Source: Verrucomicrobiaceae bacterium
Lineage (GTDB): Bacteria > Verrucomicrobiota > Verrucomicrobiia > Verrucomicrobiales > Akkermansiaceae
Assembly: GCA_027487435.1 (NCBI GenBank)
Contig: JAIYDP010000355.1
Span: forward strand, 1-64,000
Direction of reading: 5' to 3'
Length of the DNA: 64,000 nt
This document shows, in pieces, positions 17,306 to 27,060 of the stretch. The notes beneath the pieces were generated by a model. That model saw only the letters and a program-made list of their open reading frames with translations. It did not search any database and had not been told where the DNA came from. Position numbers and translations under genes: made by a program. The number at the start of each line of letters is the position of its first letter. Within the stretch, counting starts at the first letter, position 1.

Positions 17306-18691
17306 GTGGCTGACGACGAGGAAGAGGAAAAATACAGCATCCTAGATGAGGCCATAGCCGCTCGCGATGGCAGCGCATTGCTTGCGCAAGCTCAGGATTT
17401 CCATTACGCCGACCTTGCGCATCATTACGAGAATCTCGACGATGAAGATCGAGATTTTTTTCTCAAAACCATTGGTCCGGAACTTGCCACTGATGTGATT
17501 GGCGAATTGCCTTCCTCACTGATCGAAGAAGCTCTGATGCACTTCAAACCAGCGCAGCTTCGCATCATTCTCGGCAATCTGTCCGACGATGACCGCGTTG
17601 ACGTTTTCCAAGTCGTTTCCGAGGAAAACCAGCGGAGATTTTTTTCCCTGCTGGGGCCTCACGACGAGCAATTGACTCGCAATTTGCTGAAGTATGCGGA
17701 AGACAGTGCTGGCGGGCGCATGACCACATTCATCGGTAGGATCACCGCAGATATGACGGTGAAACAGGCTATCACCGTGTTGCGCCGCGATAAAGACTCC
17801 GCAGAAACGCTGGCACGCATTTTCGTGGTCGATGAACAAGGTCGTCTCGTCGGCAAAGTTCGCCTGCGCGATCTCGCTTTCCACCCATGGCCAACTCCTG
17901 TGGCGGACATCATGGAAGATGCGGATGAGCGAGTGCTTGCTACTGTGGACCAAGAAGAAGCTGCCCACATGCTTTCGAAGTATGACTTGATCGTGCTTCC
18001 CGTCGTCGATGAGTTTGATCACCTGTTAGGAGTGATCACCTACGACGATGCGATGGAAATCCTCCAAGAAGAATCCACCGAGGACATTGAGAAGCTCGCT
18101 GCGATCGGCGGTGAGCAATCGGAATTGAGCTATCTTAACACCACCGTGGCGAGTCATTTTCAGCGGCGTGTCTTTTGGCTCGTCGCCCTAGCTTTTGTCT
18201 CACTCGCATCCGGCTATGTGATGTATCGTTTCAATGAAGTGTTGCGGGGAGCCTACGCGCTTAGTTTGTTTTTGCCTATGGTCGTGGCGGCGGGTGGAAA
18301 TTCTGGTGGTCAAGCTGCTACCATGGTCATCCGCGCGATGGCCTTAGGGGAGGTGAATACTGGTACAGCACTGCGAATCGCATGGAAGGAGCTCCGCACT
18401 GGGCTGCTTTTGGGCTTTTGCCTCGCGGCATGCATGGCTTGTTTTATTGCGTTTTTGCTTCCTCTCTTGATGAACCAAATGGATGTCTCGCCGAGCCACC
18501 TTGCACTCGCCGTCGGACTTTCCCTTGCGGCCCAAGTGATTTCTTCCACGCTTCTTGGAGCTTTGCTACCCATTGGCGCTAGATCCATTCGCTTGGATCC
18601 TGCTGTGGTTTCCTCGCCATCGTTGGCATCTACCGTCGATGTCACAGGTATGTTGATTTATTTTTCTGTTGCAGGGCTAATTTTACGCTAG
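17306..18691 (+). CDS. mgtE: MgtE-family magnesium transporter
   Basis: A 461-residue inner-membrane Mg2+ channel. It has a cytoplasmic superhelical N domain (about 1-130), a CBS pair (about 135-260) that senses Mg2+, and five C-terminal membrane helices (about 285-461) with the conserved PMVVAAGGNSGGQAATMVIR segment lining the pore. I use the GTG start at 17306; 42 bp separate it from ftsY, so read-through is possible. Confidence 0.95.
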   Translation: MADDEEEEKYSILDEAIAARDGSALLAQAQDFHYADLAHHYENLDDEDRDFFLKTIGPELATDVIGELPSSLIEEALMHFKPAQLRIILGNLSDDDRVDVFQVVSEENQRRFFSLLGPHDEQLTRNLLKYAEDSAGGRMTTFIGRITADMTVKQAITVLRRDKDSAETLARIFVVDEQGRLVGKVRLRDLAFHPWPTPVADIMEDADERVLATVDQEEAAHMLSKYDLIVLPVVDEFDHLLGVITYDDAMEILQEESTEDIEKLAAIGGEQSELSYLNTTVASHFQRRVFWLVALAFVSLASGYVMYRFNEVLRGAYALSLFLPMVVAAGGNSGGQAATMVIRAMALGEVNTGTALRIAWKELRTGLLLGFCLAACMACFIAFLLPLLMNQMDVSPSHLALAVGLSLAAQVISSTLLGALLPIGARSIRLDPAVVSSPSLASTVDVTGMLIYFSVAGLILR

Positions 18692-18701
18692 TGTCTGAGG
18701 C

Positions 18702-19091
18702 ATGAGAGACTTGAAAGACGGCATTAGGGCATTGGTAAGGATCGACTGGAACGGCCATGTTCATAAACGTTTCCGTGGCACGGATGCCGACAAGCGCTAC
18801 GCGAATGAAGTAGCGGTATTAAAAATTCTGGAGCAACGAAACTGCCCTTACGTTCCTCGTCTGTTGGCTGAACACCCCGAGGAGCTCTACTTTGTCTCTT
18901 CCAATTGTGGCAGCCCGGCACAAAATCTGCCGCAGCAAAAAGTAGCGAGCATTTTTGCCGAGTTGGAACGTGATTTTGGTGTTCGCCATGGCGATGCCGA
19001 GGCAAGAAACATCACGTATTCTTCGGCTTTAGGTCGATTTTGTGTGATTGACTTTGAGCTATCCGAAATCCTCGAATGGCCCTCGCTTTGA
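18702..19091 (+). CDS. Minimal protein-kinase-fold protein
   Basis: A 129-residue protein with a reduced kinase fold: VHKRFRG (candidate ATP-binding Lys), NEVAVLKIL (alpha-C Glu), RHGDAEARNI in place of the HRD...N catalytic loop, and VIDFELSEI in place of DFG. The layout recalls Bud32/RIO-type and LPS-core kinases. Whether it phosphorylates protein or a small molecule is unknown. It starts 10 bp after mgtE, so it is probably in the same transcript. Confidence 0.7.
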   Translation: MRDLKDGIRALVRIDWNGHVHKRFRGTDADKRYANEVAVLKILEQRNCPYVPRLLAEHPEELYFVSSNCGSPAQNLPQQKVASIFAELERDFGVRHGDAEARNITYSSALGRFCVIDFELSEILEWPSL

Positions 19092-19130
19092 GTTTGCCCA
19101 GCAGAAGAAAATCCTCTACCATGCGCCGTA

Positions 19131-20546
19131 ATGAAAGACGAAATTGCTAAGGAAAACCGTAAGGGATTGAATCGCAAACGTAGCTCTTCACGTGCATGGC
19201 CATGGATCGCGGTGTCCGTCATGGTGCTTTGCCTTCTGGTTGTCTTGTTTTCTCCTCTCGCTGGCAAGATCAAGCGCGCCTTCGTGGAAATGAAACGCGG
19301 TGAGGCTGTGATCGGAGTTGACGAAACTGATCTCGAACGAAAGATCGAGCATCGTTTACGTAGTGAAATCGAGCAGGATTGGCAAAATAAGATCCGCAAC
19401 CTTGAAAAAAAACTGGCAGAATATGAGTCTGATCAACGCCCCGAGCCACCTTTGGAGACAAGCACTGCGGTCAGCGGCGTGGACGTAAGGAAGCTTCGCA
19501 GCGGTATCCCTTTTGTGTCGAATGTCGAGGTTGTCGAAGGGGTTTTGGCATCAAGTGAGCGAATCGCAGAAAAAAGCTATACCGCCAACTACTCCGTCAA
19601 AATCAATCTACCAAAACCGGCAGAATCTCTGGCGGAGCTTAAGAAAAATAGTCCCGAACTCGATAAAATTCTTTTGGGGTTACCCACTCTTCTGGAAAAA
19701 GCGGTTGTTTCCCCGCGTTTCAAAGAGTTATATAACAACAAGATCAAGCGCTTGCGGCAAGATGCGACGAATCTCAATGAACTGTTGAGCAAACACAATC
19801 TTTATGACCTTGAAACCATGCTGCACCTACAGAGCCCGACTACCAAGCGTCGTGCCTTTCTGATGCAGTCGGAAATGGACGTCGTCTCGGACGGTTCGGA
19901 CGGGGATCGTCTCCCGTCCATGCCTGACGAGATTGTCAATTCTACCAACTACCAACCCTTCACCAGCTATGGGTGGAAGAAACAAACAACTACTCCCAAC
20001 CCGATGGTTGTGGGCTGGGAAAAGCGCGTTGCAAATGCTACCGAGGAACTTGCCGTTGCCACAACAACCAGCGAACGAAAAACGTGGCTACGTGATCGTA
20101 TTGCCTACCTTAAGCGCGGTATCGCTGATTTGAAAGCACGTAGCTTTCTCATCGCGGATCATGACCCCTTCATTGTGATGCCAGTTCATCTGCTCTCGGC
20201 AAATGATCCTTTTGCACCAAAAATCGGCGATTATGCGGTGGTCATCTATCAAGGGAAACTTTATCCCTGCATTGTTGGCGATGGCGGACCAACGTATAAA
20301 GTTGGCGAAGGCTCACTTCGACTCGCGAAAGAGCTCAACCCACGAACCACGCCCTACAGTCGCCCCGAGTCTGATTTAAAAATCACCTACCTCGTATTCC
20401 CTGGTAGCCGCGAGGAGCAGCGCAGTGCTCCAGATTATGCGGCATGGGCACGTCGTTGCGGTGAATTGCTCGAAGAAATTGGTGGCATTGGTAGCGACTA
20501 CAAGCTTCATGAATGGAGCAATACCCTGCCACCTCCTGCGCCTTAG
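19131..20546 (+). CDS. Membrane-anchored protein with GH75 chitosanase-like domain
   Basis: A 471-residue protein. A single N-terminal membrane helix (about 22-44, WPWIAVSVMVLCLLVVLF) follows a basic cytosolic stretch, then a charged coiled coil (about 60-105), then a soluble domain. The C-terminal region reads SEMDVVSDGSDGD, RSFLIADHDPFIVMP, GDYAVVIYQGKLYPCIVGD and KVGEGSLRLAKEL, which matches the GH75 (fungal-type chitosanase) pattern; the Asp of VGD and the Glu of GEGS are the candidate catalytic pair. Enzyme activity is an inference. It meets scpA tail to tail with a 4-bp overlap. Confidence 0.65.
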   Translation: MKDEIAKENRKGLNRKRSSSRAWPWIAVSVMVLCLLVVLFSPLAGKIKRAFVEMKRGEAVIGVDETDLERKIEHRLRSEIEQDWQNKIRNLEKKLAEYESDQRPEPPLETSTAVSGVDVRKLRSGIPFVSNVEVVEGVLASSERIAEKSYTANYSVKINLPKPAESLAELKKNSPELDKILLGLPTLLEKAVVSPRFKELYNNKIKRLRQDATNLNELLSKHNLYDLETMLHLQSPTTKRRAFLMQSEMDVVSDGSDGDRLPSMPDEIVNSTNYQPFTSYGWKKQTTTPNPMVVGWEKRVANATEELAVATTTSERKTWLRDRIAYLKRGIADLKARSFLIADHDPFIVMPVHLLSANDPFAPKIGDYAVVIYQGKLYPCIVGDGGPTYKVGEGSLRLAKELNPRTTPYSRPESDLKITYLVFPGSREEQRSAPDYAAWARRCGELLEEIGGIGSDYKLHEWSNTLPPPAP

Positions 20547-21313
20547 CTGTAGCTCTCGTCAGCATCCTCGCCGCGCAAGTCTCCTCCCCCCACGAGGCGA
20601 CGCTCCACTTCGATCTCGCCTAAAATATGATTCTGCAGAATCACAAACTGGTTCAGTTTCATCAACTCCAGGACCGCCAGAAAGGTAACAATCATCTCAG
20701 GCTTGGTCGTTGCGACTTCAAAAAGATCCTCGAAACGTCGCTTCTGGCCGGGTTGAAATAGCTCTAAGAGATGCTCAATTTTGTCCGCAACGGTAAATCG
20801 ATCATCGGTAATCGAGCCGAAATCATTGGTTTCTTCAAGCCGCTTGACGACATTTTGAAATGCTCGGATGAGGTCAAAAATGGACACCTCGGCCAAAACG
20901 GGAGGCTCCTCATCCCGAAGTGCTTCGGTTTGGTAAGCATAGCTGCCTTCCATTTCCACTTCTCTACGTAGCAAAAATCCAGCGGCATCCTTGAATTTCT
21001 TATATTCAATCAATTGCCGGATCAAATCCCAGCGAGGGTCGTCCTCTTCCGCTCCCTCATCGGGTGGTTGCTCGGCCTTAGGCAATAAAGTCCGGCTTTT
21101 GATGTACATCAAATTTGCCGCCATCAATACGAATTCAGCCGCTAGGTCAATGTTTAGCATCTTAAATGTATTGATATACGCCAGATACTGCCGAGTGATT
21201 TTCTCCAAACTGACTTCGTGGATATCGACCTCTTCTTTTTTGATCAAATACAACAGAAGATCGAGAGGACCTTCGAATATTTCCAATTTTACTTTGTAGT
21301 CCTGATCTTCCAC
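20543..21313 (-). CDS. scpA: Segregation and condensation protein A
   Basis: A 256-residue kleisin of the bacterial SMC-ScpAB condensin. The signature FEGPLDLLLYLIKKEEVDI is at the N-terminus, with LMYIKSRTLLP about 70 residues later, and a winged-helix C-terminus with VTFLAVLELMKLNQ. No scpB is visible here. It is transcribed divergently from the AsmA-like gene. Confidence 0.95.
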   Translation of the reverse strand: MEDQDYKVKLEIFEGPLDLLLYLIKKEEVDIHEVSLEKITRQYLAYINTFKMLNIDLAAEFVLMAANLMYIKSRTLLPKAEQPPDEGAEEDDPRWDLIRQLIEYKKFKDAAGFLLRREVEMEGSYAYQTEALRDEEPPVLAEVSIFDLIRAFQNVVKRLEETNDFGSITDDRFTVADKIEHLLELFQPGQKRRFEDLFEVATTKPEMIVTFLAVLELMKLNQFVILQNHILGEIEVERRLVGGGDLRGEDADESYS

Positions 21314-21436
21314 GCCTAGGCAGTTCTATCATTTTTCGACAAAATTACGAGGTTTATTTCATCGATCAGCGTTTTTGGGCTGGTCATCATCGAAATTCGA
21401 GCATTAACTTCTTCGCCTCTGGTAGGCAACATCACG

Positions 21437-23107
21437 ATGGAACTTAACGAAAAAGAACAATTTAACAACCGGTTGTCTGACTGGGTCGCCCGGCAGGGGA
21501 TCTTTTTCCAATTACGCTACTCCATGGCTGGTGGAGGGGTCAATATGCTCACCCACCATCTCTTGATTATTTTGCTGAAATTGATCCTTTTTTTGGGCGT
21601 TTGTGCTCTTGGGGTGTTTTTTTACCTCGTTCAACGCCCAAGCACGAAGGGCTTTCAGGAAAATTTGCGCGATACCATCATCCGCAACCTTGATTGCTCT
21701 TCGGGTAGCATGGAGGGATTCAGTCATAGCCAGAGCAAATGTAGCATGCGTTATCTCACACTCAATGGCGGTGAGAATGCATTTTTTTCAAGAGCAGAGG
21801 CCTCTGGAATCAACTTCAACATGAGTCTCATCGAGGGATTTAAGCGCGTCTGGGATGCTCAAAACATCAGCATTGATCGACTTTCTATCACTGTAAAAGC
21901 TGGTGCGGAATCCGCAGAATCCGCAGCACTCCTTGGTAACTCCTTGCTGAAAGCTCGTCCTGAACTTCAGTTTGACTCCATCACGGTCAAAAACGCTCGT
22001 GTCAATTGGGGTTATTCTGAAAACACGAAAGGCTCGATCGCCGGAAGCAACGCGATCATCAAAAAGACCGAAAAAGGATGGCTCATCGAGTTCACGAACG
22101 GGACGTTTGAGCAAAATTGGGTGCGGGAGCTGATGATCAAATCCCTTACCCTTCGTATCGAACCTGGCTTATTAACGGTAGAAAAAGCCGAATTTCTTCC
22201 ACAAATTGATTCCATTAGCAGCGATTCCGATACGAAAAAGGGAGAAATCACATTTCATAAACTCAAAATCATCGGCAGTGAACGGCCCTCCTTTTCTGGC
22301 TCTATCCGCTTCAAGCACATTCCATTAGATTGCTTACTTTTGGAAACCTACAGTCCCTACATTGGTGGGCGAGTTTCCGGTGAATTGAAAATCAGCGGTT
22401 CTACCAACTCAACGGCCGGTGTAGAGCTCGCTGGCCGAATCGCGCTGCAAGAAAGCGATTACATCAACCTGAAAAACCGACTGCCTTTACTAAGTTGTCT
22501 GTCTATCATCAATCCTTCCGGCGAATATAGTAAAATGAAATTTACCGAGGGTTACTTTCAGGTGAAAACCAGCAACCGTAATCTTACGATCTCAGACCTA
22601 TTTTTGACTGATAAATCCTCCTCCGAATTACGAGCAGAAATCAATGTGCGACCTCCGAGTGTGCAAGAGATCGAGAAAATGCTTAGTGATAAAGTCATCG
22701 ACGCAGAAATCGCCAATCACCTTAGTCCCGTGTCGCTCGACTCAACAAAGACGCAACTGAGCCACTTATTGACGATGAAGGGTTCACAAGAAAATAAAGG
22801 AATTCTCTTAGGCTCGATTGATGACCAAAAAATCAAAAGTATCGCCCCGTTCTCTTTGGAAAATCAAGAATTGGATGAACAAGCCATCCGAGAAGAGCGA
22901 ATTGCTCAAGCGGTTATTTTTTCAGGAAAATCGACTTTCGCCTTTCCCTCCTCAAAATTTCCCGCCGATAATGTGCTATTCCAAAAAGGTACATTGACCA
23001 CGGACAAGACCAAACTAGAGATCGAGATTCCACTCAATGGCCGCCTCAACGATCTCACTCTCAAGCTAGCTGAGGAATTACTGCAGCTCACGGACACGAT
23101 CAAGTAG
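21437..23107 (+). CDS. Inner-membrane-anchored AsmA-like protein
   Basis: A 556-residue protein with one N-terminal membrane helix (about 43-65, LIILLKLILFLGVCALGVFF) and a long periplasmic part made of alternating beta-strand-like segments. The later part (IGGRVSGELKISGS, FTEGYFQVKTSNRNLTISDLFL) resembles the AsmA/DUF3971 lipid-bridge family, and this is the only basis for the call. A role in envelope lipid transport is plausible but unproven. A Met at residue 30 is an alternative start. Confidence 0.6.
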   Translation: MELNEKEQFNNRLSDWVARQGIFFQLRYSMAGGGVNMLTHHLLIILLKLILFLGVCALGVFFYLVQRPSTKGFQENLRDTIIRNLDCSSGSMEGFSHSQSKCSMRYLTLNGGENAFFSRAEASGINFNMSLIEGFKRVWDAQNISIDRLSITVKAGAESAESAALLGNSLLKARPELQFDSITVKNARVNWGYSENTKGSIAGSNAIIKKTEKGWLIEFTNGTFEQNWVRELMIKSLTLRIEPGLLTVEKAEFLPQIDSISSDSDTKKGEITFHKLKIIGSERPSFSGSIRFKHIPLDCLLLETYSPYIGGRVSGELKISGSTNSTAGVELAGRIALQESDYINLKNRLPLLSCLSIINPSGEYSKMKFTEGYFQVKTSNRNLTISDLFLTDKSSSELRAEINVRPPSVQEIEKMLSDKVIDAEIANHLSPVSLDSTKTQLSHLLTMKGSQENKGILLGSIDDQKIKSIAPFSLENQELDEQAIREERIAQAVIFSGKSTFAFPSSKFPADNVLFQKGTLTTDKTKLEIEIPLNGRLNDLTLKLAEELLQLTDTIK

Positions 23108-23127
23108 TCCGAAGTCGATGCGAATCG

Positions 23128-24024
23128 TTAGACTTTCAGGCCAAGACTCATGTAGATATCGCGGGTAGCTTTGCTTTTGTTGAGTGTATAAAAATGCAGG
23201 CCATCAACGCCGCCATCTAATAATTCCGCGCACTGCTGTGCTGCGTAATGAATTCCTACACGCTCCACCGCATCTGCGTCATTTTGAGCTCTTGCAAGGG
23301 CTCGCAGCAACTTGCCTGGATATCTCGCCCCTGCTGCCAGCTCGGCCATGCGTTTCATCGACGACAATGAGGTCACTGGCATAATGCCAGCAATGATCGG
23401 CACGTTGATGCCTGCTATCGAACAGCGATCACGAAAATCAAAGAAATCATGATTGTCAAAAAACAACTGCGTGCAGATGTAATCTGCTCCCGCATCAACT
23501 TTCGCCTTGAAATAGTCCATTTCTTTCAGCCGATTGGGTGTAGCTGGATGTCCTTCAGGAAAGCCTGCAACTCCAATACCAAATCCCCCCTCGGGTAACC
23601 CGCGTTCGCGAGAAAAGCCACGTATGCATTTCACCAAATCGCTCGCTTGGCGAAAATCGCCAGCACTCCAATTGTAGTCCGCTGCTTGCCCTGGTGGATC
23701 GCCTCGCAATGCCAAAAGATTGCAAACCCCCAAGTCGGCATAACGACCGAGAATTTCCTCGATCTCAAGTTTCGTGTGACCCACGCAAGTCAAATGGGGA
23801 ACGGGCGGGATGGAGGTATTCGTTTTGATTCGCTCGACAAGCTGATGCGTTAATTCTCGGGTGCCACCGCCTGCTCCATAAGTAATCGACACAAACGATG
23901 GTTGCAACGGCTCCAGTTCTCGAATGGTCTGATACAATTCTTCCGCGCTCGCTTGTGTACGAGCAGGAAAAAACTCAAACGAAAACGAGGGTTTTTGCAA
24001 CTTCAGGATTTCACAAATGTGCAT
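23128..24024 (-). CDS. metF: 5,10-methylenetetrahydrofolate reductase
   Basis: Flavoprotein reducing methylene-THF to 5-methyl-THF for methionine synthesis. A 298-residue TIM barrel with SFEFFPARTQ at the start, FVSITYGAGG, LTCVGHTKLEIEEIL, LLALRGDPPG and ADYICTQLFFD. The frame is open to 24102, but the family starts near MHICEILKLQKPSF, so I use ATG 24024. It is divergent from the EF-hand gene, with about 150 bp between them. Confidence 0.95.
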   Translation of the reverse strand: MHICEILKLQKPSFSFEFFPARTQASAEELYQTIRELEPLQPSFVSITYGAGGGTRELTHQLVERIKTNTSIPPVPHLTCVGHTKLEIEEILGRYADLGVCNLLALRGDPPGQAADYNWSAGDFRQASDLVKCIRGFSRERGLPEGGFGIGVAGFPEGHPATPNRLKEMDYFKAKVDAGADYICTQLFFDNHDFFDFRDRCSIAGINVPIIAGIMPVTSLSSMKRMAELAAGARYPGKLLRALARAQNDADAVERVGIHYAAQQCAELLDGGVDGLHFYTLNKSKATRDIYMSLGLKV

Positions 24025-24176
24025 GGGCGACAAACTGTGCCACATCACTGCGCAACAGAAAAGCAGCAAATTTTCAAAATTTTCACGATTTTTTCTCGCC
24101 AACCCGAAAGAAAAAAAAAGAGACTGTAAAAAATTCTACAACTCTTTGCCGAATCCGCTGTTACAAATGCAGAAAC

Positions 24177-25043
24177 ATGAAAGCATCACCTTACAAAACT
24201 GTGTCCTTTTGCCTAGCACTCCAGGTTGTTGCCCAATGTGGAGCACATGCCGAAGGGGAAAGGCCGAAGAAGCGTGATGCTGAAACAGGCGATAAGGTAG
24301 AACGTAGTTCTCACCCTATGCTCAAGCATTGGAATGACGCCGACCAGAACAAAGATGGCAAACTCAGCTTCGAAGAATTTCAGAAACTGGAGCGTATTGC
24401 CCAACTCCCTGCCGACAAACAAGTATTGCTCTTTGATCGCTTGGACAAAAATTCTAACAAAAGCATCGAACTCGAAGAACTTCGCCCCCCTCATCAAGGT
24501 GAGGCTAAGGATCGATTCATCCCGAATCTTCGGCAAATCGATACCAACAAGGACAAACAAATCAGCTTCGCGGAGTTTACGGAGTCACCCGTGATCAAGC
24601 GCCTTCCTGCGGAGCGACAACGCCAAATGTTTGACCGAATGGATCGGAATGGTGATGGATTTCTCTCACCAAAGGATCAACCAGAGGGCGAACGCCCATT
24701 CAAGCCTGGCATGAAGCGAGGTGACTTTATGCCTCCGCCTGCCAATGGTGATAAACCGCAGCATCCTGAAAATCGCATGCGTATCGGCTTTCCCCAGCTT
24801 GACGCCAATCAAGACGGACGACTGAATTTTTCGGAATTTCAAGCGTCTCCCTTCATCAAGGATTTAGGTGAAGATGCACAAGAAGATCGCTTCGAGTCGA
24901 TGGATGCCAACAAAGACCTTCAGGTCACTCCTGAGGAGTGGCAAAAAAACATGATGCGCAATGCACCGCCAAAAGATTCTGAGCCACCTCGCAGACCTAT
25001 GCCGAAAGAGGAAGCGTCTGATTCTGAAATGATGGAAGATTGA
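24177..25043 (+). CDS. Secreted EF-hand calcium-binding protein
   Basis: A 288-residue protein. Start at MKASPYKTVSFCLALQ, giving a signal peptide ending near AHAEG; upstream codons in frame lie inside metF and are ignored. It contains about six EF-hand loops: DADQNKDGKLSFEEF, DKNSNKSIELEEL, DTNKDKQISFAEF, DRNGDGFLSPKD, DANQDGRLNFSEF and DANKDLQVTPEEW. Linkers are rich in Pro, Lys and Glu. Many PVC bacteria export such proteins; the role (calcium buffering or adhesion) is unknown. Confidence 0.88.
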   Translation: MKASPYKTVSFCLALQVVAQCGAHAEGERPKKRDAETGDKVERSSHPMLKHWNDADQNKDGKLSFEEFQKLERIAQLPADKQVLLFDRLDKNSNKSIELEELRPPHQGEAKDRFIPNLRQIDTNKDKQISFAEFTESPVIKRLPAERQRQMFDRMDRNGDGFLSPKDQPEGERPFKPGMKRGDFMPPPANGDKPQHPENRMRIGFPQLDANQDGRLNFSEFQASPFIKDLGEDAQEDRFESMDANKDLQVTPEEWQKNMMRNAPPKDSEPPRRPMPKEEASDSEMMED

Positions 25044-25126
25044 TGGGGTGGGGGGCGATTCCTCTTAGGCGTAGATAAGCAGAAAATCTCCTTTCCAAAA
25101 CCCGCTGTTCAGGCTTCATTCCAAAC

Positions 25127-26290
25127 GTGTTCCTTGCCTATTGCACCAACATCCATCCCGCAGAAAGCTGGGAAGAAACTTTTGCAGCGCTACGCACCAC
25201 GGCTTTGCAGGTGCGTGACATGCTTTACATCACTTGCCCACAAGCAGAATCGCTACTACGCCCATTTCCTATCGCTCCGCGGCTTTCGGCCCGTGCCGCA
25301 GTTGAACTTCGCAATGGCGATCATCTTTCTCAATTCCGCGATTGGCTGCAAGCAGAGGAATGCGAGGTTTTCACGATCAATGGATTCCCCTTCGGGGCAT
25401 TTCACGGCACTCGCGTTAAGGAAATGGTGTATCGGCCCGATTGGACAGATCCCGCTCGCTATGCTTATACGCTAGATTTATTTCACATCCTCGCAGAACT
25501 CTTGCCCACTGGAAAAGAAGGCTCTGTCTCCACTCTACCCGGTTCATTTAAGGCATTCGCAGCAGATGACGCTCTGATTGTTCAGAACCTCATCAACATC
25601 GCTCACGAAATCGAGCATCTCTCGATCAAATCCGGTCACGATCTGCATCTCGGGCTTGAGCCAGAACCTCTCGGGCACTTTGAAAATACCATCGAGACTC
25701 TTGCGTTTTTTGAGCGTTTGTTCTCGGCTGCGGGCGAAAGTGCCGAACTCGTTCGCCGGAGAATCGGAGTGAATTATGATACGTGTCACTTCGCCTTGGA
25801 ATTTGATGATTGCCTCGAAAGTCTGAGCTTGCTGCGCGCAGCTGGCATACGCATTTCCAAAGTCCACCTCTCCGCAGCTATCGAAATTGATCCGCACGAT
25901 GAGTCAGCAATCGCCGCGCTTCAGTCCTTTGCAGAACCTACCTACTTGCACCAAGTGCTATTGCTCTCAGCGAATGGCTCCATTCGCCGTTTTGCCGATC
26001 TTCCCGATTTTTTCGCTGCGCAGCCCGCAAGCGCCGAGGAAAACGTTGCGCGTGTTCATTTTCATATTCCGCTCGACACTCGCCCTGCTCCGCCGCTGCA
26101 CACGACGCAAGATCACGCACGCGACTTGCTTGCCTACTGGGTGATGAATCCAGATTTCTGCCAACATTTCGAAATTGAAACCTATACGTGGGGCGTTTTG
26201 CCTGATCAAATGCAGCGCCCGCTCGCTGAACACATCGCAGCAGAATATCGTTGGGTATTTCAGCACATTCTTCCTACCGTTCATGCGTAA
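25127..26290 (+). CDS. eboE: EboE-like metabolite traffic protein
   Basis: A 387-residue TIM-barrel protein related to xylose-isomerase-like enzymes. The opening YCTNIHPAESWEETF, FTINGFPFGAFHG, LGLEPEPLGHFE and GVNYDTCHFALEFDD match EboE of the ebo gene set, linked to moving isoprenoid or indole precursors to the periplasm. The other ebo genes are not present in this window, so this is a solitary copy. The next gene overlaps its 3' end by 8 bp. Confidence 0.75.
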   Translation: MFLAYCTNIHPAESWEETFAALRTTALQVRDMLYITCPQAESLLRPFPIAPRLSARAAVELRNGDHLSQFRDWLQAEECEVFTINGFPFGAFHGTRVKEMVYRPDWTDPARYAYTLDLFHILAELLPTGKEGSVSTLPGSFKAFAADDALIVQNLINIAHEIEHLSIKSGHDLHLGLEPEPLGHFENTIETLAFFERLFSAAGESAELVRRRIGVNYDTCHFALEFDDCLESLSLLRAAGIRISKVHLSAAIEIDPHDESAIAALQSFAEPTYLHQVLLLSANGSIRRFADLPDFFAAQPASAEENVARVHFHIPLDTRPAPPLHTTQDHARDLLAYWVMNPDFCQHFEIETYTWGVLPDQMQRPLAEHIAAEYRWVFQHILPTVHA

Positions 26291-26996
26291 TTTTTGGCTA
26301 CTTCTCGGCTTACTGACGATTTTACTCTATTCGTCCTGTCTCGATGGTCGCGAGGAGTATTGGATCAATCGTGACGGCAGCGGCAGCATGGAAGCCCGAT
26401 ACATGTTGCCATCTGTAGCAATATCCAGCTTGGGAGGAGAAGCCGCCATGCGTGCGAAAATCGAAGCCTATTTTGCGAACCAGCCGAACGTCAAGATGAC
26501 GCATCTTGCGATCAATCGAAAAAGTGGCAGCGTATTTCTCGAAATTAACGTCGCGTTTTCGCGCGCTTCAGATTTTGTGGCCTTATTGAACGGCGGAGAA
26601 ACCGATGGCACAAATCAGAAGCCTGATGCTCTCGACATGTTGCTAGGCAAGATGAATGCCGAGCGGAGCGGGCTCGATGTCGCGCTGAAACGCAATGTGG
26701 ACATTCGCGAGTTGTTTGCTGACAGCCCTTTCCCCCTTAACGAAAAGCAAACAAAAAATCACAATTTGGAGTATATCATCCACCTGCCCGTCAAAGGTAA
26801 GGCCTCCAACGCCCACGAAGTCACCAATGATGGAAAAACCCTGCGCTGGAGTTTTCCTCTAGGGCAAGCGCTAAATGAGCCACTGCATATCGATCTGCTT
26901 GCCCCCATTCCGATTCCCTACTGGTTGTATGGTGTGGTCGTTACGATTGTTCTTTGTCTGATCGCTTGGATTTGGAAGAAGCGGAAAAAATCGTAG
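26283..26996 (+). CDS. Membrane protein of unknown function (possible lipoprotein)
   Basis: A 237-residue protein. Start at MRNFWLLLGLLTILLYSSC, a hydrophobic signal with a Cys that could be a non-canonical lipobox. The body is mixed alpha/beta, beginning EEYWINRDGSGSMEARYMLP. The C-terminus is a membrane helix (about 208-230, YWLYGVVVTIVLCLIAW) ending in basic WKKRKKS, so it is anchored at both ends with the bulk outside the cytoplasm. It overlaps eboE by 8 bp, implying co-translation. The family is not recognised. Confidence 0.7.
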   Translation: MRNFWLLLGLLTILLYSSCLDGREEYWINRDGSGSMEARYMLPSVAISSLGGEAAMRAKIEAYFANQPNVKMTHLAINRKSGSVFLEINVAFSRASDFVALLNGGETDGTNQKPDALDMLLGKMNAERSGLDVALKRNVDIRELFADSPFPLNEKQTKNHNLEYIIHLPVKGKASNAHEVTNDGKTLRWSFPLGQALNEPLHIDLLAPIPIPYWLYGVVVTIVLCLIAWIWKKRKKS

Positions 26997-27060
26997 GTAA
27001 GAAATTACCTTGCTTTCCGCTTGCAGCGCGCTCACGCCTGCCTGTAGAGTATCGCTCGCC

